Shown one piece after another: positions 45,340-55,889 of a stretch of DNA of 64,000 bases. Made by a program: the position numbers and the translations under genes. The first letter of the stretch is position 1. Every line of letters starts with the position of its first letter. The DNA is taken from the NCBI GenBank assembly GCA_013368495.1, contig LUCH01000426.1, positions 16,109 to 80,108 of the forward strand, read 5' to 3'. Source of the DNA: Paragonimus heterotremus. Taxonomy: Eukaryota; Platyhelminthes; Trematoda; Plagiorchiida; Troglotrematidae. The notes below the pieces were generated by a model. That model was not told the DNA's origin. It did not search any database and saw nothing but the letters and a program-made list of their open reading frames with translations.

Positions 45340-47015
45340 GCACTGGAAATAGGTTTTCTTTGAGGCCATTCAATAAAATTGCGGAATCAGTATGGAAATA
45401 TCATCTTATTATATACTGTTTTCTGCACGGCCACTGTTAACTTGGAATTCTTAAGTTGTACTATAACCCCTTTGTATTGACCGGCTATCACAAATAAAGC
45501 CGTGTCGAACCAATTTTCTGTCTGATGCTCAGTAACAGACCTGCTACCGATTTAAAAAAATTAATCAAGGTTCAGTAAACAACGGGTAACTATTGGTTTC
45601 CAGCATTAGAGCTCAAGGGCAGCTGTTACTGATGGTATGCATCTGTTTATTTCAAACAAACGATTTTGATCAGAAAGCAACTGTTTTGTGTATTCATCCT
45701 CTCATACTCGGAAACGTCTCCGTGCCTCTTAATAGGATGTTTAATCTTCAGATGCGCTCACAGCAACCATCACATACAGCTGTGGCTGTGACAGACCAAA
45801 TGAGTAAGTGTTTCGATGATCAGCTATGGACGTACGTCATATGAGAGGGAAATTTGTGGTGGCAAGCTGATAGTGTATTTGAAACTAATAAGTTGTCAAA
45901 GCTGATTCGCACCAATCCAAAGCTTTTCCCATTCACAGTGTAGTGATGGATATCACCATATCACCACACAACAAAAAGGAGTGCAAAAATCAAGACCACA
46001 AGAAGAAACTACAAACATAGCAGTTAGTTAGAACTAGAGTATTGGGCACAATACATTATGTAGTGCAGATACAACACATTATAACCATTCTCTTGGTGAA
46101 ATACACAGTAAAAACAAGGCTGGTGTGGCTGAGTTATTCGCATGATGAAGCTGACCTTTAAAAGGACGACCTTTTATTCTACCGATATATGTCGTAATTT
46201 CACAGTATTTTTCAATACATCTTTATCTACAGTTGAACTGAACAGTCCCACGTTAAATGTCTCCCTAATTCATCCACCCTCTTTTAGAGTAGACTTAGAA
46301 TGCGTTCGAGGCGTATGGTGAGTTTCGTTCCGTTGTCCACTTTTCACCAGTTATTGTTGAACACCAAATTTTATGAACAATCACAAAAACCTAAAGGTGT
46401 AGTGATGCGTCTGACATGCATCCCAAACACGATTAAGTTATTATTGAGTAAAAAGGGAACGGCCCGAAAAGTGGAACTTACAAAATAATCTGGATCTGAG
46501 ACAGACTAACAGGTTCTTTCCAGGAAATAATTCCTGTGGTTTCGGACTAGCCTGAAATCTGTGAATATTCATTGTCTTAGATAAAAATGAAATATGGTAA
46601 AACCGATTACAAGCCAAATTTATGTCGTAGCCATTTGGAATTCGTGACGGTCTGAGTGCTTTCTTGAAATTAATCCTTCTACTAACCACATACATATATA
46701 TGTATATTTGCGTCATCCTTCAGTCAGTCCTTGAAGCTCTATTGGGAAATATCGAAGACTTTCTGTGTATGGTAAGACCTGACGTTCTTATCTGTCAATG
46801 CTCGAAGGGAGGAACACTTTTTCACAGCATGTGTAACGCTGGCATTTAAATGGCTTAATTGAGAAAGGGCACAGCGGCTGCGACAGTTATAGAGAATAAG
46901 CTTATCGAACGCTGTTAGAAAAATTCCACCCGTGTAATTATCAAAACCCTTGTCTAACTATGTAATCGGTTTTGCCCGGATTAAAGCGACTATTTCAAGA
47001 AATTATCTGGTACTA
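45340..47015. other. Gene-free stretch
   Basis: No domain recognised. Candidate tiny exons on + lie at 46288-46317 (GTGAGT donor) and 46724-46771 (GTAAGA donor). A short (AT)n-like run sits near 46690-46707. Confidence 0.3.
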
Positions 47016-47019
47016 TGCC

Positions 47020-48395
47020 CACCATTCCGGAATGCACTTTTCAGCTTCAAAATGCGAAGTGCTTCTGCAAGACCACTGTGATTACATGGACTTAATGTTG
47101 GGTGAAGAAGCTATGCAATATGTTAGCTGATTCGTTCACTTGGGAAGCTGAAGCGGAGAAAGTGGAGGTTCACGGAATGACATTGAAACGCGTATCACTA
47201 AGGCTAGGGCAGTATTCACTAATCTAGGATAACTCTGGCGACAGAGGGGCAACCCTCCGAGGCTCAATGATCAGGTGTATAAGACAGTGATGAGGATCGT
47301 ATTACGATAAAGCGGAGAAACTTTATCGTTCAGTGTAGAAGACGTGAACCGTCTTCAGGCATTCGACTATCAATGTTTGCGTTTGATTGCTCTCACCTGG
47401 TGGTACTGTTGTATGACAGACAGTTTCACTGTGAGTAGTATACTACTGGTGAGTAGTATGTTACCCACAGGCAGCATTTTCGAACAAAAGAGCAAGCTCC
47501 TACGCCAGGAAGATGATGGTCAAGAATAGACTGTCGGAATAGTGTATACGTACTATGGGAATAGTTTCGCCAAGGAAAATGACAACGTACTACCATCCGA
47601 TGTATGTGAGTGTATGTCTGACGTGCAGATAAGTGTACGTGTTTGTGGTTTGCTTTTTGACATGAACTATGCAGGAGTTTGCTCAATAAACGAATTCTCT
47701 GGCCAAGCGTCTTTTGCGGTCACAACAGTACCAATGAGTGAGCATCATAGAGGTTATGACGCGTGCATCTGATAATTATTGTCAGTCGAATCCTTTTATT
47801 CAATCGGTACACTTGCACAGACGTAGATGTGTAGGCCATGCACTAAAGATACCGGCTTGTCATCTGCTACACCGAGTGCTGTTTGCCGAAGCTGCGGCAG
47901 ACTGGGGTAAGGTGTGAGGCGGAGAGATGATGATCTGATCCATGGAATTGAAGTCGTTCATCTAAAGTTTGATCGGCCTAGGTTGGTTCTGTCTTTCGGG
48001 TTGTAGACGTCCCGACTCGCGTAGTCAGCAGCTGGAGACGTTAGGTAAGATGGCGGCCGACTGAGCTCAGTGGTGTAAATGTTACTGTTGTTTGACCAAG
48101 ATGTTTGTGAAATAACTATATTAAATGACGCGTGTCAATGACAGCCTTACGGAAGCTCTCTTGCGGACGACGCCTTGCTTCCGATTATAGTTCGGTTGTT
48201 TGTTTGAATGGTATAGGCACTTTGATATTGCATGTTCGAATATAGATTTAGCTATTTTCAGTGAATAGTTCCATTCTTCCTCCTCATATCTCTACCCCTG
48301 TTCTTGTATAGGGTTCGAATTTTTCTCCATAGTGTGGCTGTTAAGAATCAGTATGAACCACTGATGTATTGCTTTTTATGATAGTGATGACGGTA
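47020..48395 (+). mobile_element. Decayed RTE-like LINE with an internal insertion
   Basis: Same family as 38.3-39.7 kb. It starts at HSGMHFSASKCEVLLQD, continues to SVEDVNRLQAFDYQCLRLIA, breaks at about 47402, resumes near 47785 (LFIQSVHLHRRRCVGHAL) and runs to the 3' UTR, ending at about 48390. Several stops and shifts are present. The 47402-47785 insert carries two gtgagtagtat phrases seen also in the direct repeat at 19.5 and 20.9 kb. Confidence 0.7.
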
Positions 48396-48399
48396 GGCC

Positions 48400-51300
48400 T
48401 GAAGGAATAACAACTGATGTGACAGTTTCTTTACATCTGCTTCAGTGAAAGCATTCCGATTGACGTCATCCGATGTGAGCTGTTTCATCCAGATGAAATA
48501 AACCCTTATCTCTGTAAAGCGAAGAAAGTGTACACGTGATACGACATTCCCTCAAGCTGTTTAGTTTGACCTCACTCTTTCAGCAAAGGTGAATTTTTAT
48601 AGTATATATAATTCGTGCGTCCCAAATGTTTCTTTTATCCAAAAAATGAAGTGGAACAATGTTGCCTACTCTGTCCTACATATTTGACACTTTCTTCTCT
48701 TTACTGTTGTCTCCGATGTTCGGCACATCAAGCGATAGATTGTATATTTACTCAAGCGGTTATGGCAAACTGCTTATTATCGTGTGTGATAAAAACATCG
48801 GGATTCGGCGTATCTTGATTAAACGTATACTACCTACAAGTGATTTTGTCATGTTAGCAGAAGAAGCTTCAAAAAGACTGGCTACTTGTCTTCTAGTCTT
48901 ACGTTTATCGTTTGAAATGATCATCAGTCTGAACTATGGTAACACTTCGAATATATATTTTCTGGTTAGTAGCTTGCAGTTGTGGTAGAGAGAGTTACCT
49001 ACTGTAGTCTGCCGACATCGAGATCAATCGATACGTTGACGGCAGAATATTAACGACAATTGAATCCTCAAAGAAGGTATAATAAAAATCCACGCCTACT
49101 ACTGAGAGGAAGATTACGATGGACCGAGCATTTATGCACAACGAACTACCATGCAACCTTAAAACTTAGGTGATGTACATCTATTGACAACGTCATCTGA
49201 ACGCATTCCGTCTCTGCTACCTCAGAAAAGTTATGCTAATCAGATATCAGGAAGAGGTCTTTGTGCAGTGTTATTCTGGATAAAGTGAATATTCCCATTC
49301 TGCTGAGTCGCAGATTCGAGCTGAATGGAAAACTGCTGAACCCCAAAATGGAGTTCTGTACAATAAACTGGTCGCTAGCTGTAGACTGAACAAAAAACCC
49401 ATCTTACGTTAAAAGGATTTATACAAGTTTACCATAAAGAAGCGGACTCTACGTTCAAGGATAAGCCAATGGATTATTCTACAGAGTAGAAGTAAGCGTG
49501 AACGCAGGTGCACTCATAAACAATCAATAAAACTATCGGCGGCGGTAGCGAAGAAGATAGTGCAGGCTTCAGAAGGTAGCGCCAACACAAGCCGCGGAAA
49601 ACGTCATTTTTGCATATCGCAACTGCAGCAAATTTTGATTCGAGAGGATCAAATTTCTTATTTACTAATGGACTTGTGGAATAGTCTAGAAAACATAATG
49701 ATCTATTGTTTTTCAAAACAGGTGTTGGTTAATAATGTCAGTACCCCTGCTACTATGGACCACTTTTCTAGCAATGCAAAAGTATATGACTCGTGGACGT
49801 TTGTTCCTTGGGAGAGAGAATGAGCGTTTTAGTTCCATGGGAGTCGATCAGTCTGATAGGGATGAATGGAATGAGGTGAACTCGATTCAGGTTGACGGGA
49901 TACTTGCGCGTGCCTGTTCGGTAGGTCAGTTCATCGAAACTGTTTTATTAGATTAAATTATCGTAGATTCTTCGAAACGAAGTACAACATTAGGCGATCT
50001 ACACCAATGGCTTGTATTGACATTAAGTCAATCTCTGTACAACGATGAAAACTGACAACCTGAGTTAAGCGACAATGTTACGTGCAATCGGTTTAAACTG
50101 GAAAATTAAAAATCTTAATAAAATCAAACCGACTACTGATGATCAATGCAGCATTAACGGTGGCGCCCCAGCCTCACTATATGGCAAAGTAGTCCATTCT
50201 CACCATCGCCGAAAACCCCCTCGAGTTCATTGATTTTAAATGAACATGAGTCTCAGCCCAATTATTGACTAACCACTTCGTGTATCACTTCCGAGTACCT
50301 GCCAAGAATATGTGCAAATATATACAATCATGTGTGTTATAGTTTCTATGTATACAAGCAGGATATGAACCATCCTTTCACTGGTACCCTGCATGTGCAC
50401 TTATGAATAAGCAATTCTATTACCAGGCGGTAAAGATGATTGATTTTTTGCGGTCGAAGACCGTCGTCAAGTGTTTTATTATATTCTCACATCACTGGCT
50501 TCAGTTTTGGTCCTTCCTACGTTTAATGATCTTCTTCGTATTCAACTGCTTACCAGATTGATTATAAAGGTCTTTACGCTGAACTGACAAGCATTCTTAT
50601 ACTACTATGCAAATCATCTTTCAGGAATACATATAGAAAGTGCACATTGTACAGCATAACTTCTTATTGTTTTAAACCTCGGGGATTAACCATTTAGATT
50701 GTTACCGGTTCAGTGAGACGAAACAAATTTAAACCATGCCCTATCTTGAAGCATCTTTGCTGTAGACTTGGCATCCCTGTATTTTGTCAGTCACTAAGTT
50801 GGGACAACTGTTCTGTTATTTCAGCCAAGGGTACAAGTGTCGCAATATGTCAACTAGGTTTAGTGCCTAGTCAAATCAATGCAAAATCGTGTACAACAAC
50901 CGTCCGTTTTGTAGGTCAGTTATAAGAAAAACACTTGAAGGCCAGCCTGAACGACTTCAGGAAATAAATGTGGAATGCTAATCCATGTTTGTATGCGGTA
51001 GGTGGGTTGGCTCACATTTGGCAACGTTGTATGGGAACAAGGCATTCAAAATTCCGAGGGGCAGAGTTGGTTTATTTCCAAACGCTACGGAGGCACAAAT
51101 ACCATAATGTGAGAGAATGCATACTGAGGAATGGGGATGCAAATCAAGTTTTGACGATATGAGAAAAGTGCTCCCGAGGTTTCAGTTTTGAGATAGGTAA
51201 ACTCATCTGTCACCCTGATATTGTGATGATAATCGCAACTACAGGAAGCATTAATGATCGCTTCTGTTGATCTAAACACTCCGTATTTTAATGCCCGATA

Positions 51301-51700
51301 TTAATTGCATTTTCAGAGAAATTCTTCAGACATTCTATCACGCCGCACTTTTCCGCAAACATTTGTCTAATTAGTACCCACCTATCTTTAGCTTTTGTTA
51401 GCTCAGCTTGTACAACTGTAATAACGAAATTATTAGGGGTGGTTATGTTACCAGGGTCGTTTCAACTCGGCTGAATTTCGTCAACTTTTGTCTGTTATGT
51501 CCCACTACAACAGCAAATACAGCCTGAAAATCTCTGGAATGACTTCCACTCTCTTCATATTGTGCAAGGAAGCTTGATCTCCTGGTGACAGCTAACGCAC
51601 TCACTAGGCTGATAGAGACGACGTATAATGTATGTCTTCAGTTCTGACAGTTATCGAGTTATTTCCAGAAAGGTCTCACAGTACCCCTCTCTTTCCCTCT
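48400..51700. other. Gene-free stretch
   Basis: No recognisable domain on either strand. Some good isolated acceptors (48445, 50624, 50824) lack convincing in-frame donors. Confidence 0.3.
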
Positions 51701-51706
51701 CTCTGT

Positions 51707-51732
51707 ATATATATATACATATATATATATAT
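51707..51732. repeat. AT-rich microsatellite
   Basis: A TATATATATACATATATATATAT run next to the second hammerhead repeat. A second run is at 51884-51907. Confidence 0.7.
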
Positions 51733-51760
51733 TACTGATAAGTATTCGGGGAAGGATATT

Positions 51761-51803
51761 CACTACTGACGAGCTCTAATGAGAACGAAACTCGAGTCTA
51801 ATG
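51761..51803 (+). ncRNA. Hammerhead ribozyme motif, copy 2
   Basis: CACTA (51761-51765), CTGACGA (51766-51772), stem II region GCTCTAATGAGAAC (51773-51786), GAAA (51787-51790), short stem III with TCGA loop, C at 51798 as predicted cleavage base, returning strand TAATG (51799-51803). Stem II forms four pairs with one C-A mismatch. Stem I forms four pairs with one C-A mismatch. Both mismatches are explained by single transitions from a perfect ancestor. Core nucleotides are all intact. Confidence 0.65.
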
Positions 51804-51875
51804 CTTCTTTTCGAAAGGGGCAGGCTGGAAAGTCTATGGGAATGCGACAACTGCGATCCATTGTGGGTGTTGTTC
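51761..51875 (+). mobile_element. Second copy of the hammerhead repeat, truncated
   Basis: Aligns with 15709-15825 through the hammerhead core and the following ttcttttcgaaag...ggct.gaaa.tctat block. The tRNA-like head and the inverted-repeat arm are missing, and the copy is framed by AT microsatellites. Confidence 0.7.
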
Positions 51876-51909
51876 AGCATGATATATACATGATATATAT
51901 ATATATGTA

Positions 51910-52690
51910 ATGGAGAGTTATCTGCTACCCTTCTGTCAAAAGCTCAGTAACTTTCGCGACTAAGCCATCTAATATCTATCATTTTTAGCAGTCTAGTAGA
52001 CTCTACGCTACCCAACAAACCTGATAGTCAACTGAAAACCGATCACCCTGAATCACGGGTAATGAATATTTCGCGGATTCAGTCACATTCACTGACAGTC
52101 AGAATGATTCGGTTAGCTAATCACGCGTGTTACAGTTGTATATAGAATGACTTGTCAACACATGAGTGAATGGGTGCATTAATCGTCCGACTGGAAGCGG
52201 TTGAAAGCTTCAGCGTCTCATGCGAACAGGCAGTCAACATTAAGTAATGAGCTTTCATCTAGTCGACTTATAGTTTAACGCATTAGGCTGCAGACAAGTC
52301 AGAAACACTCTTTTGCACAATGTACCTCTTGAGCACATTTCGCTGCATCTCATCAGGTACATACTGCAGTCTGTGGATTTCTATAGCAAAGTTCAGTGGA
52401 CATTGTGAAGCTAAACAACAACACTAACAACCACACAAACACACGCATATTCACACAGATCCATACACATCAGTTACTAAGGCAGTCTCGTTCTGGTGTA
52501 CAAGTCTTTTTGTACTCAGGGGGTAGCCTTCATTTGCTAATTGCTACCGTCTCTGCGAACCGGAGAAGCATTCGATTTTTGCTGGATAACGTATCCGAAA
52601 CGCATTCTCCAGGTTCACTTGGGGTCGACTAGTCAATAGGTGACGGGCGATCGATGACGCTGGTTCCCTGTGACTTGTCATATTCTGACT
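51910..52690. other. No gene recognised
   Basis: Contains a stretch rich in CA/ACA (52420-52470). The stretch just before 52690 could be PLE or LINE flank, but nothing aligns convincingly. Confidence 0.3.
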
Positions 52691-52727
52691 TAAGCCCGGC
52701 ATTGTGGTATCCATGATCGTTTGGCGG

Positions 52728-52802
52728 ACCCATCATCATCATAATAGACAGTAATAAACCAGTGGTTCACACTGATGCTTAACTGCCACACGACCCGATT
52801 AG
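52728..52802 (-). mobile_element. Short LINE tail inserted in a PLE
   Basis: The complement reads GTTAAGCATCAGTGTGAACC and ends in a (ATG)n run, as in the tail of the LINE at 39635-39690. It directly abuts the PLE GIY-YIG region at 52803, so a 75-nt, strongly 5'-truncated LINE probably inserted there. Confidence 0.6.
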
Positions 52803-53960
52803 GTAACTGTCGTTCCATTCTGCCTATGTAAGTGACCCGGTATTCATACCAGAATTCACAGATGATATGAGATTCGGCGTTGAGCGGTATTTTCAAAGTT
52901 GGTGTTAGGATTCGGGTGGTGGTGAACAGCATGACCAATTTGGCTGCATAGAACGTGCGTCGGGATTTCAACAGTGGTACAGTCATAACCTTTGTATGGC
53001 AAACGGAGATAGACATTTAGTTTGGAGGCCACTGAACACATCGCGGCTGTTTGCTGAATTTCTCAACAAATGCCGATGGATAGCCAATTTTTTTGAGCAT
53101 GGTCTTAACAGTGACATCTCTTTGGTCAATGTTTCCCTTGAACTGATTCTTCTTGCGCGATAACACAAAGTCCTTACCAAACCCCGCTTGTGCTGGATCG
53201 GCACAAAACTATGAAGGTTCAGGTACCGTCCAGTCTAAGTGTGTTTCTGGTAGACGGACCGCAGAAAGCTACTATTGTTCTGGCGCTTCATGAGAATATC
53301 CAAAAACGTCAGGGTTTCATTCTGTTTGTGCTCAATGGTGAAGCTTATTTCGGGATTCAGCTTGTTCACTGAATCGAGCATACTCATTGCCATCTCCTTG
53401 GTTTCGGGAATTACCAACACATCGTCAACATAACGCCGATAGGAATGAGCCTGACTGATAACAGCGTCTGCGTTCTGCTCCAGATGGGCAATGAAAATGT
53501 CGGCTAGTAGCGGACCGAGTGGATTGCCCGTAGCAATACCATCGATCTGTGTACAGCCAGTTCCCTGGAAGTAGAACTTTACGTTCGCTGTGCATAGTGG
53601 GAGAAGGGTTCGTAACTCAGACGTAGGCAATTCTATGTTCGGTTGATGTGAGCCAGTACACTGACAAATTCTATTGACCGTCTACATCAGAAGGAGACTT
53701 GCAAACAAAGGAGCGTTGTCCAAACTGGCCATATGTTTGTTGTTGCATTCAAGCCCATCATGTAAATCAATTAGATAAAAACTATCTCTCACAGTTTTCC
53801 GAACCATCGATTGCCTTACAGGCTGAAGGAGTTAGACTAGCCATTTTGCCAACTTGTGCTGTGATGAAATGGACATGGATATTATTGGCCTCAGTGGTAC
53901 ATCAACTTTGTGAAGTTTGGGCAAACCATACAGTAACTGTAACAGTACCTGTAGCATATA
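52803..53960 (-). pseudogene. Penelope-like element: RT and GIY-YIG region, frameshifted
   Basis: On the minus strand from high to low coordinate: LYGLPKLHKVDVPLRPIISM (53945-53832, the PLE signature before the RT fingers), a degraded stretch, then 53630-53235 with PTSELRTLLPLCTANVKF, TGNPLGPLLADIF, YRRYVDDVLVIP (RT catalytic box YVDD at 53432-53421) and FLDILMKR. Then come FVPIQHKRGLVRTLCYRARR and, after two more frame changes, LPYKGYDCTTVE and CEFWYEYRVTYIGRMERQL (GIY-YIG). At least three frame shifts, so it is inactive. The RT and endonuclease order confirms a PLE with the C-terminal GIY-YIG domain. Confidence 0.85.
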
Positions 53961-54059
53961 TAATAAACTAACTGACTTATTTGCGCTATTCGTGTGACTG
54001 GCTGAATAACTCATAACAATACTTTCGAAACTACCCAGTGAAGTCATGAGAAAAACAGT

Positions 54060-54720
54060 TTAGTGAACAAGACTTGTTTCTGTGTTTGATCGTCAAGATA
54101 ATTACAACACAATAAACACGAGAATAGCAATCTTAAGGTGGGTAGGAAAATATAGCAATAAAGGCATTAGACTGTGTGTTTTTTAGCAGTGTCTCACACA
54201 AAGAGCTTGATTCAATGTAGGTCAAGGGAAGATTGTAGTTACAAGAACTTCTTAGCGCGAAAGTTAGGGTTGTGCAATCGGTTGCTAATGGCCTCCGTAA
54301 CGATTAATATTTGGATTTTCAGAAAATTTGATTGATTTCTTAGCAATCAGCAGAGGACATGAAAAACATTTCTCATACTGACAGAATTATTAAAGTCGGT
54401 CAGATAATCAAAAATTACGCTGAAGGCCGTTCTAGTCAAACAACTATGCAACGACGCAGGCTCTTGTTCATGTGTTTTATCAGACCGTCGCCCTGTGGTA
54501 CGATCAATATATAATGCGGAGGAATAAGCACATAAAACGGGGCATGGAAGTTTGTCTTTGGGTTGTGACATGATAACGGGTGATAGACGTAAACTGACAC
54601 ACAGTTGGAGGAGAGGCCAGATTATTTTAACTGATTTTTCAAACTTTTTCGTGACAACCTTGATCACTGGGTCTCCATTGATGGAGTGACTGATGAATAC
54701 AAATTCATTATTCACGGAAG
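54060..54720 (-). pseudogene. Second PLE piece: GIY-YIG end and 3' region, head-to-tail with the first
   Basis: The minus strand reads IIWPLLQLCVSLRLSPVI and LPCPVLCAYSSALYIDRTTG RR (a GIY-YIG relic with YID for YIG), then VTEAISNRLHNPNFRAKKFL near 54300-54240, the PLE C-terminal helix. Its 3' end leads within about 100 nt into the RT start of the next PLE piece on the same strand. The noncoding part contains TTGACGA (54096-54090) and GAAA (54080-54077), in the same place relative to the ORF as the hammerhead at 19144. Confidence 0.7.
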
Positions 54721-54904
54721 GTCACTCAGTTTTCGAATTCACCGCCTACTTTGCCTTCTGAACGAAACACAGTGGGTAGCTATTTTGCATGAACACTTAT
54801 TGTAGAAAGCCTAACTCAGTTTTCAATGTGTCATGGGTACAGGTCGTTAACGCTTTATCCGTCAGAGATCGAATGAGTCTACCCACTTACCAAACACGGT
54901 GGTC

Positions 54905-55130
54905 ATCTTTATCGTAGACATCAATACATCAGTGGTTCTCACGGATGATTAATTGCCATACAACCGTGAACAGAAAAGCAAACTTTGACTAGTAGGAAGA
55001 AAAGACAGAGTAAGTGGGGTGAGAATCAAACTATTAAAAATAGTTACGTCTACATTCAAAACATTCAGAGTCCATGTGCCTACACCTTGCAAACAAACAA
55101 CTAAGCTCAGTAATGCTGACTGAGTAACCT
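54905..55130 (-). mobile_element. LINE 3' UTR fragment
   Basis: The complement contains TTGTTTGTTTGCAAGGTGTAGG, identical to the LINE tail at 39488, followed by the ...AACCACTGATGTATTGATGTC end. No coding part is present, so this is another 5'-truncated copy. Confidence 0.75.
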
Positions 55131-55277
55131 ATCAACATGCCTGTGTGCAAAACCATAGAAGGCTAACAGCTTCTCTTGAAGGTCCATTAGTGAAAGTTGC
55201 TATGGAATGAAATAAGTCAATGCGAACTCTCACATAAGAATGACATCAGTAGAGAGCATGAAAAGAATATTACTTAC

Positions 55278-55401
55278 GTTAACCAAAACATCCTCGCCCT
55301 CATCAGACAGAAAGGCAACGTCTTTCGAAACAACCTGTAAACTGTTACCGTTATGTGTTGACAATAACCATGGTATGCCGAATTTTCCATCATTTCTGTT
55401 T
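55278..55401 (-). CDS. Possible coding exon, unknown protein (41 codons)
   Basis: On the minus strand an acceptor (tttatttatagtttgacattgcag) and a perfect GTAAGT donor enclose 124 nt. One frame is open across the whole exon with phase 0 at the donor. It reads NRNDGKFGIPWLLSTHNGNS, then LQVVSKDVAFLSDEGEDVLV and N. I do not recognise the protein. No flanking exon was found, and a 41-codon open stretch is not rare by chance. Confidence 0.3.
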
Positions 55402-55805
55402 CTGCAATGTCAAACTATAAATAAACAAACCAGGCCTTTGCTCTGGTCTTAAGATACACGTAATGTATTTATGGAGAATATTGGTAAATGCATGTCCCGA
55501 AATTTACATCATAAAAGCAACCGAATGGACGGCATGTGTACCACACTTCGTGTGTACGTCCATTTCACGCACAATCGGGAACCGATGTGTTGGTTCAGAC
55601 CTTTCAGATGGTGCAGATCTTAAAACTGACAATGAAACCTATTTGTCACAAAAATTATTAGACACAGGTCAACAAAACTTGGTTCGCTTCTATTCTGAGT
55701 TTTCTACGCTGGACAAACTTGTGTAGTATTAAAACAAGTAAAAACATTTCCTTGATAAATTATTTGACAGAAATGTTAACTTAGAGGAGAGGCAGCTGCG
55801 AAAAC

Positions 55806-55885
55806 TTTGGGTCTCAAGGCGTCAGAAACAGTATGCCCAAACGCGGTAAGTGTTTCACCGGCTGGATAATGAGGGTACGCAGAGT
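55806..55885 (-). mobile_element. Degenerate tRNA-derived repeat (copy 4)
   Basis: The complement reads CCAGCCGGTGAAACACTTACCGCG followed by TTTGGGCATACTGTTTCTGACGC, aligning with the 14934-15016 copy. The D-arm is decayed and the B box is barely recognisable. Confidence 0.5.
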
Positions 55886-55889
55886 ACTG

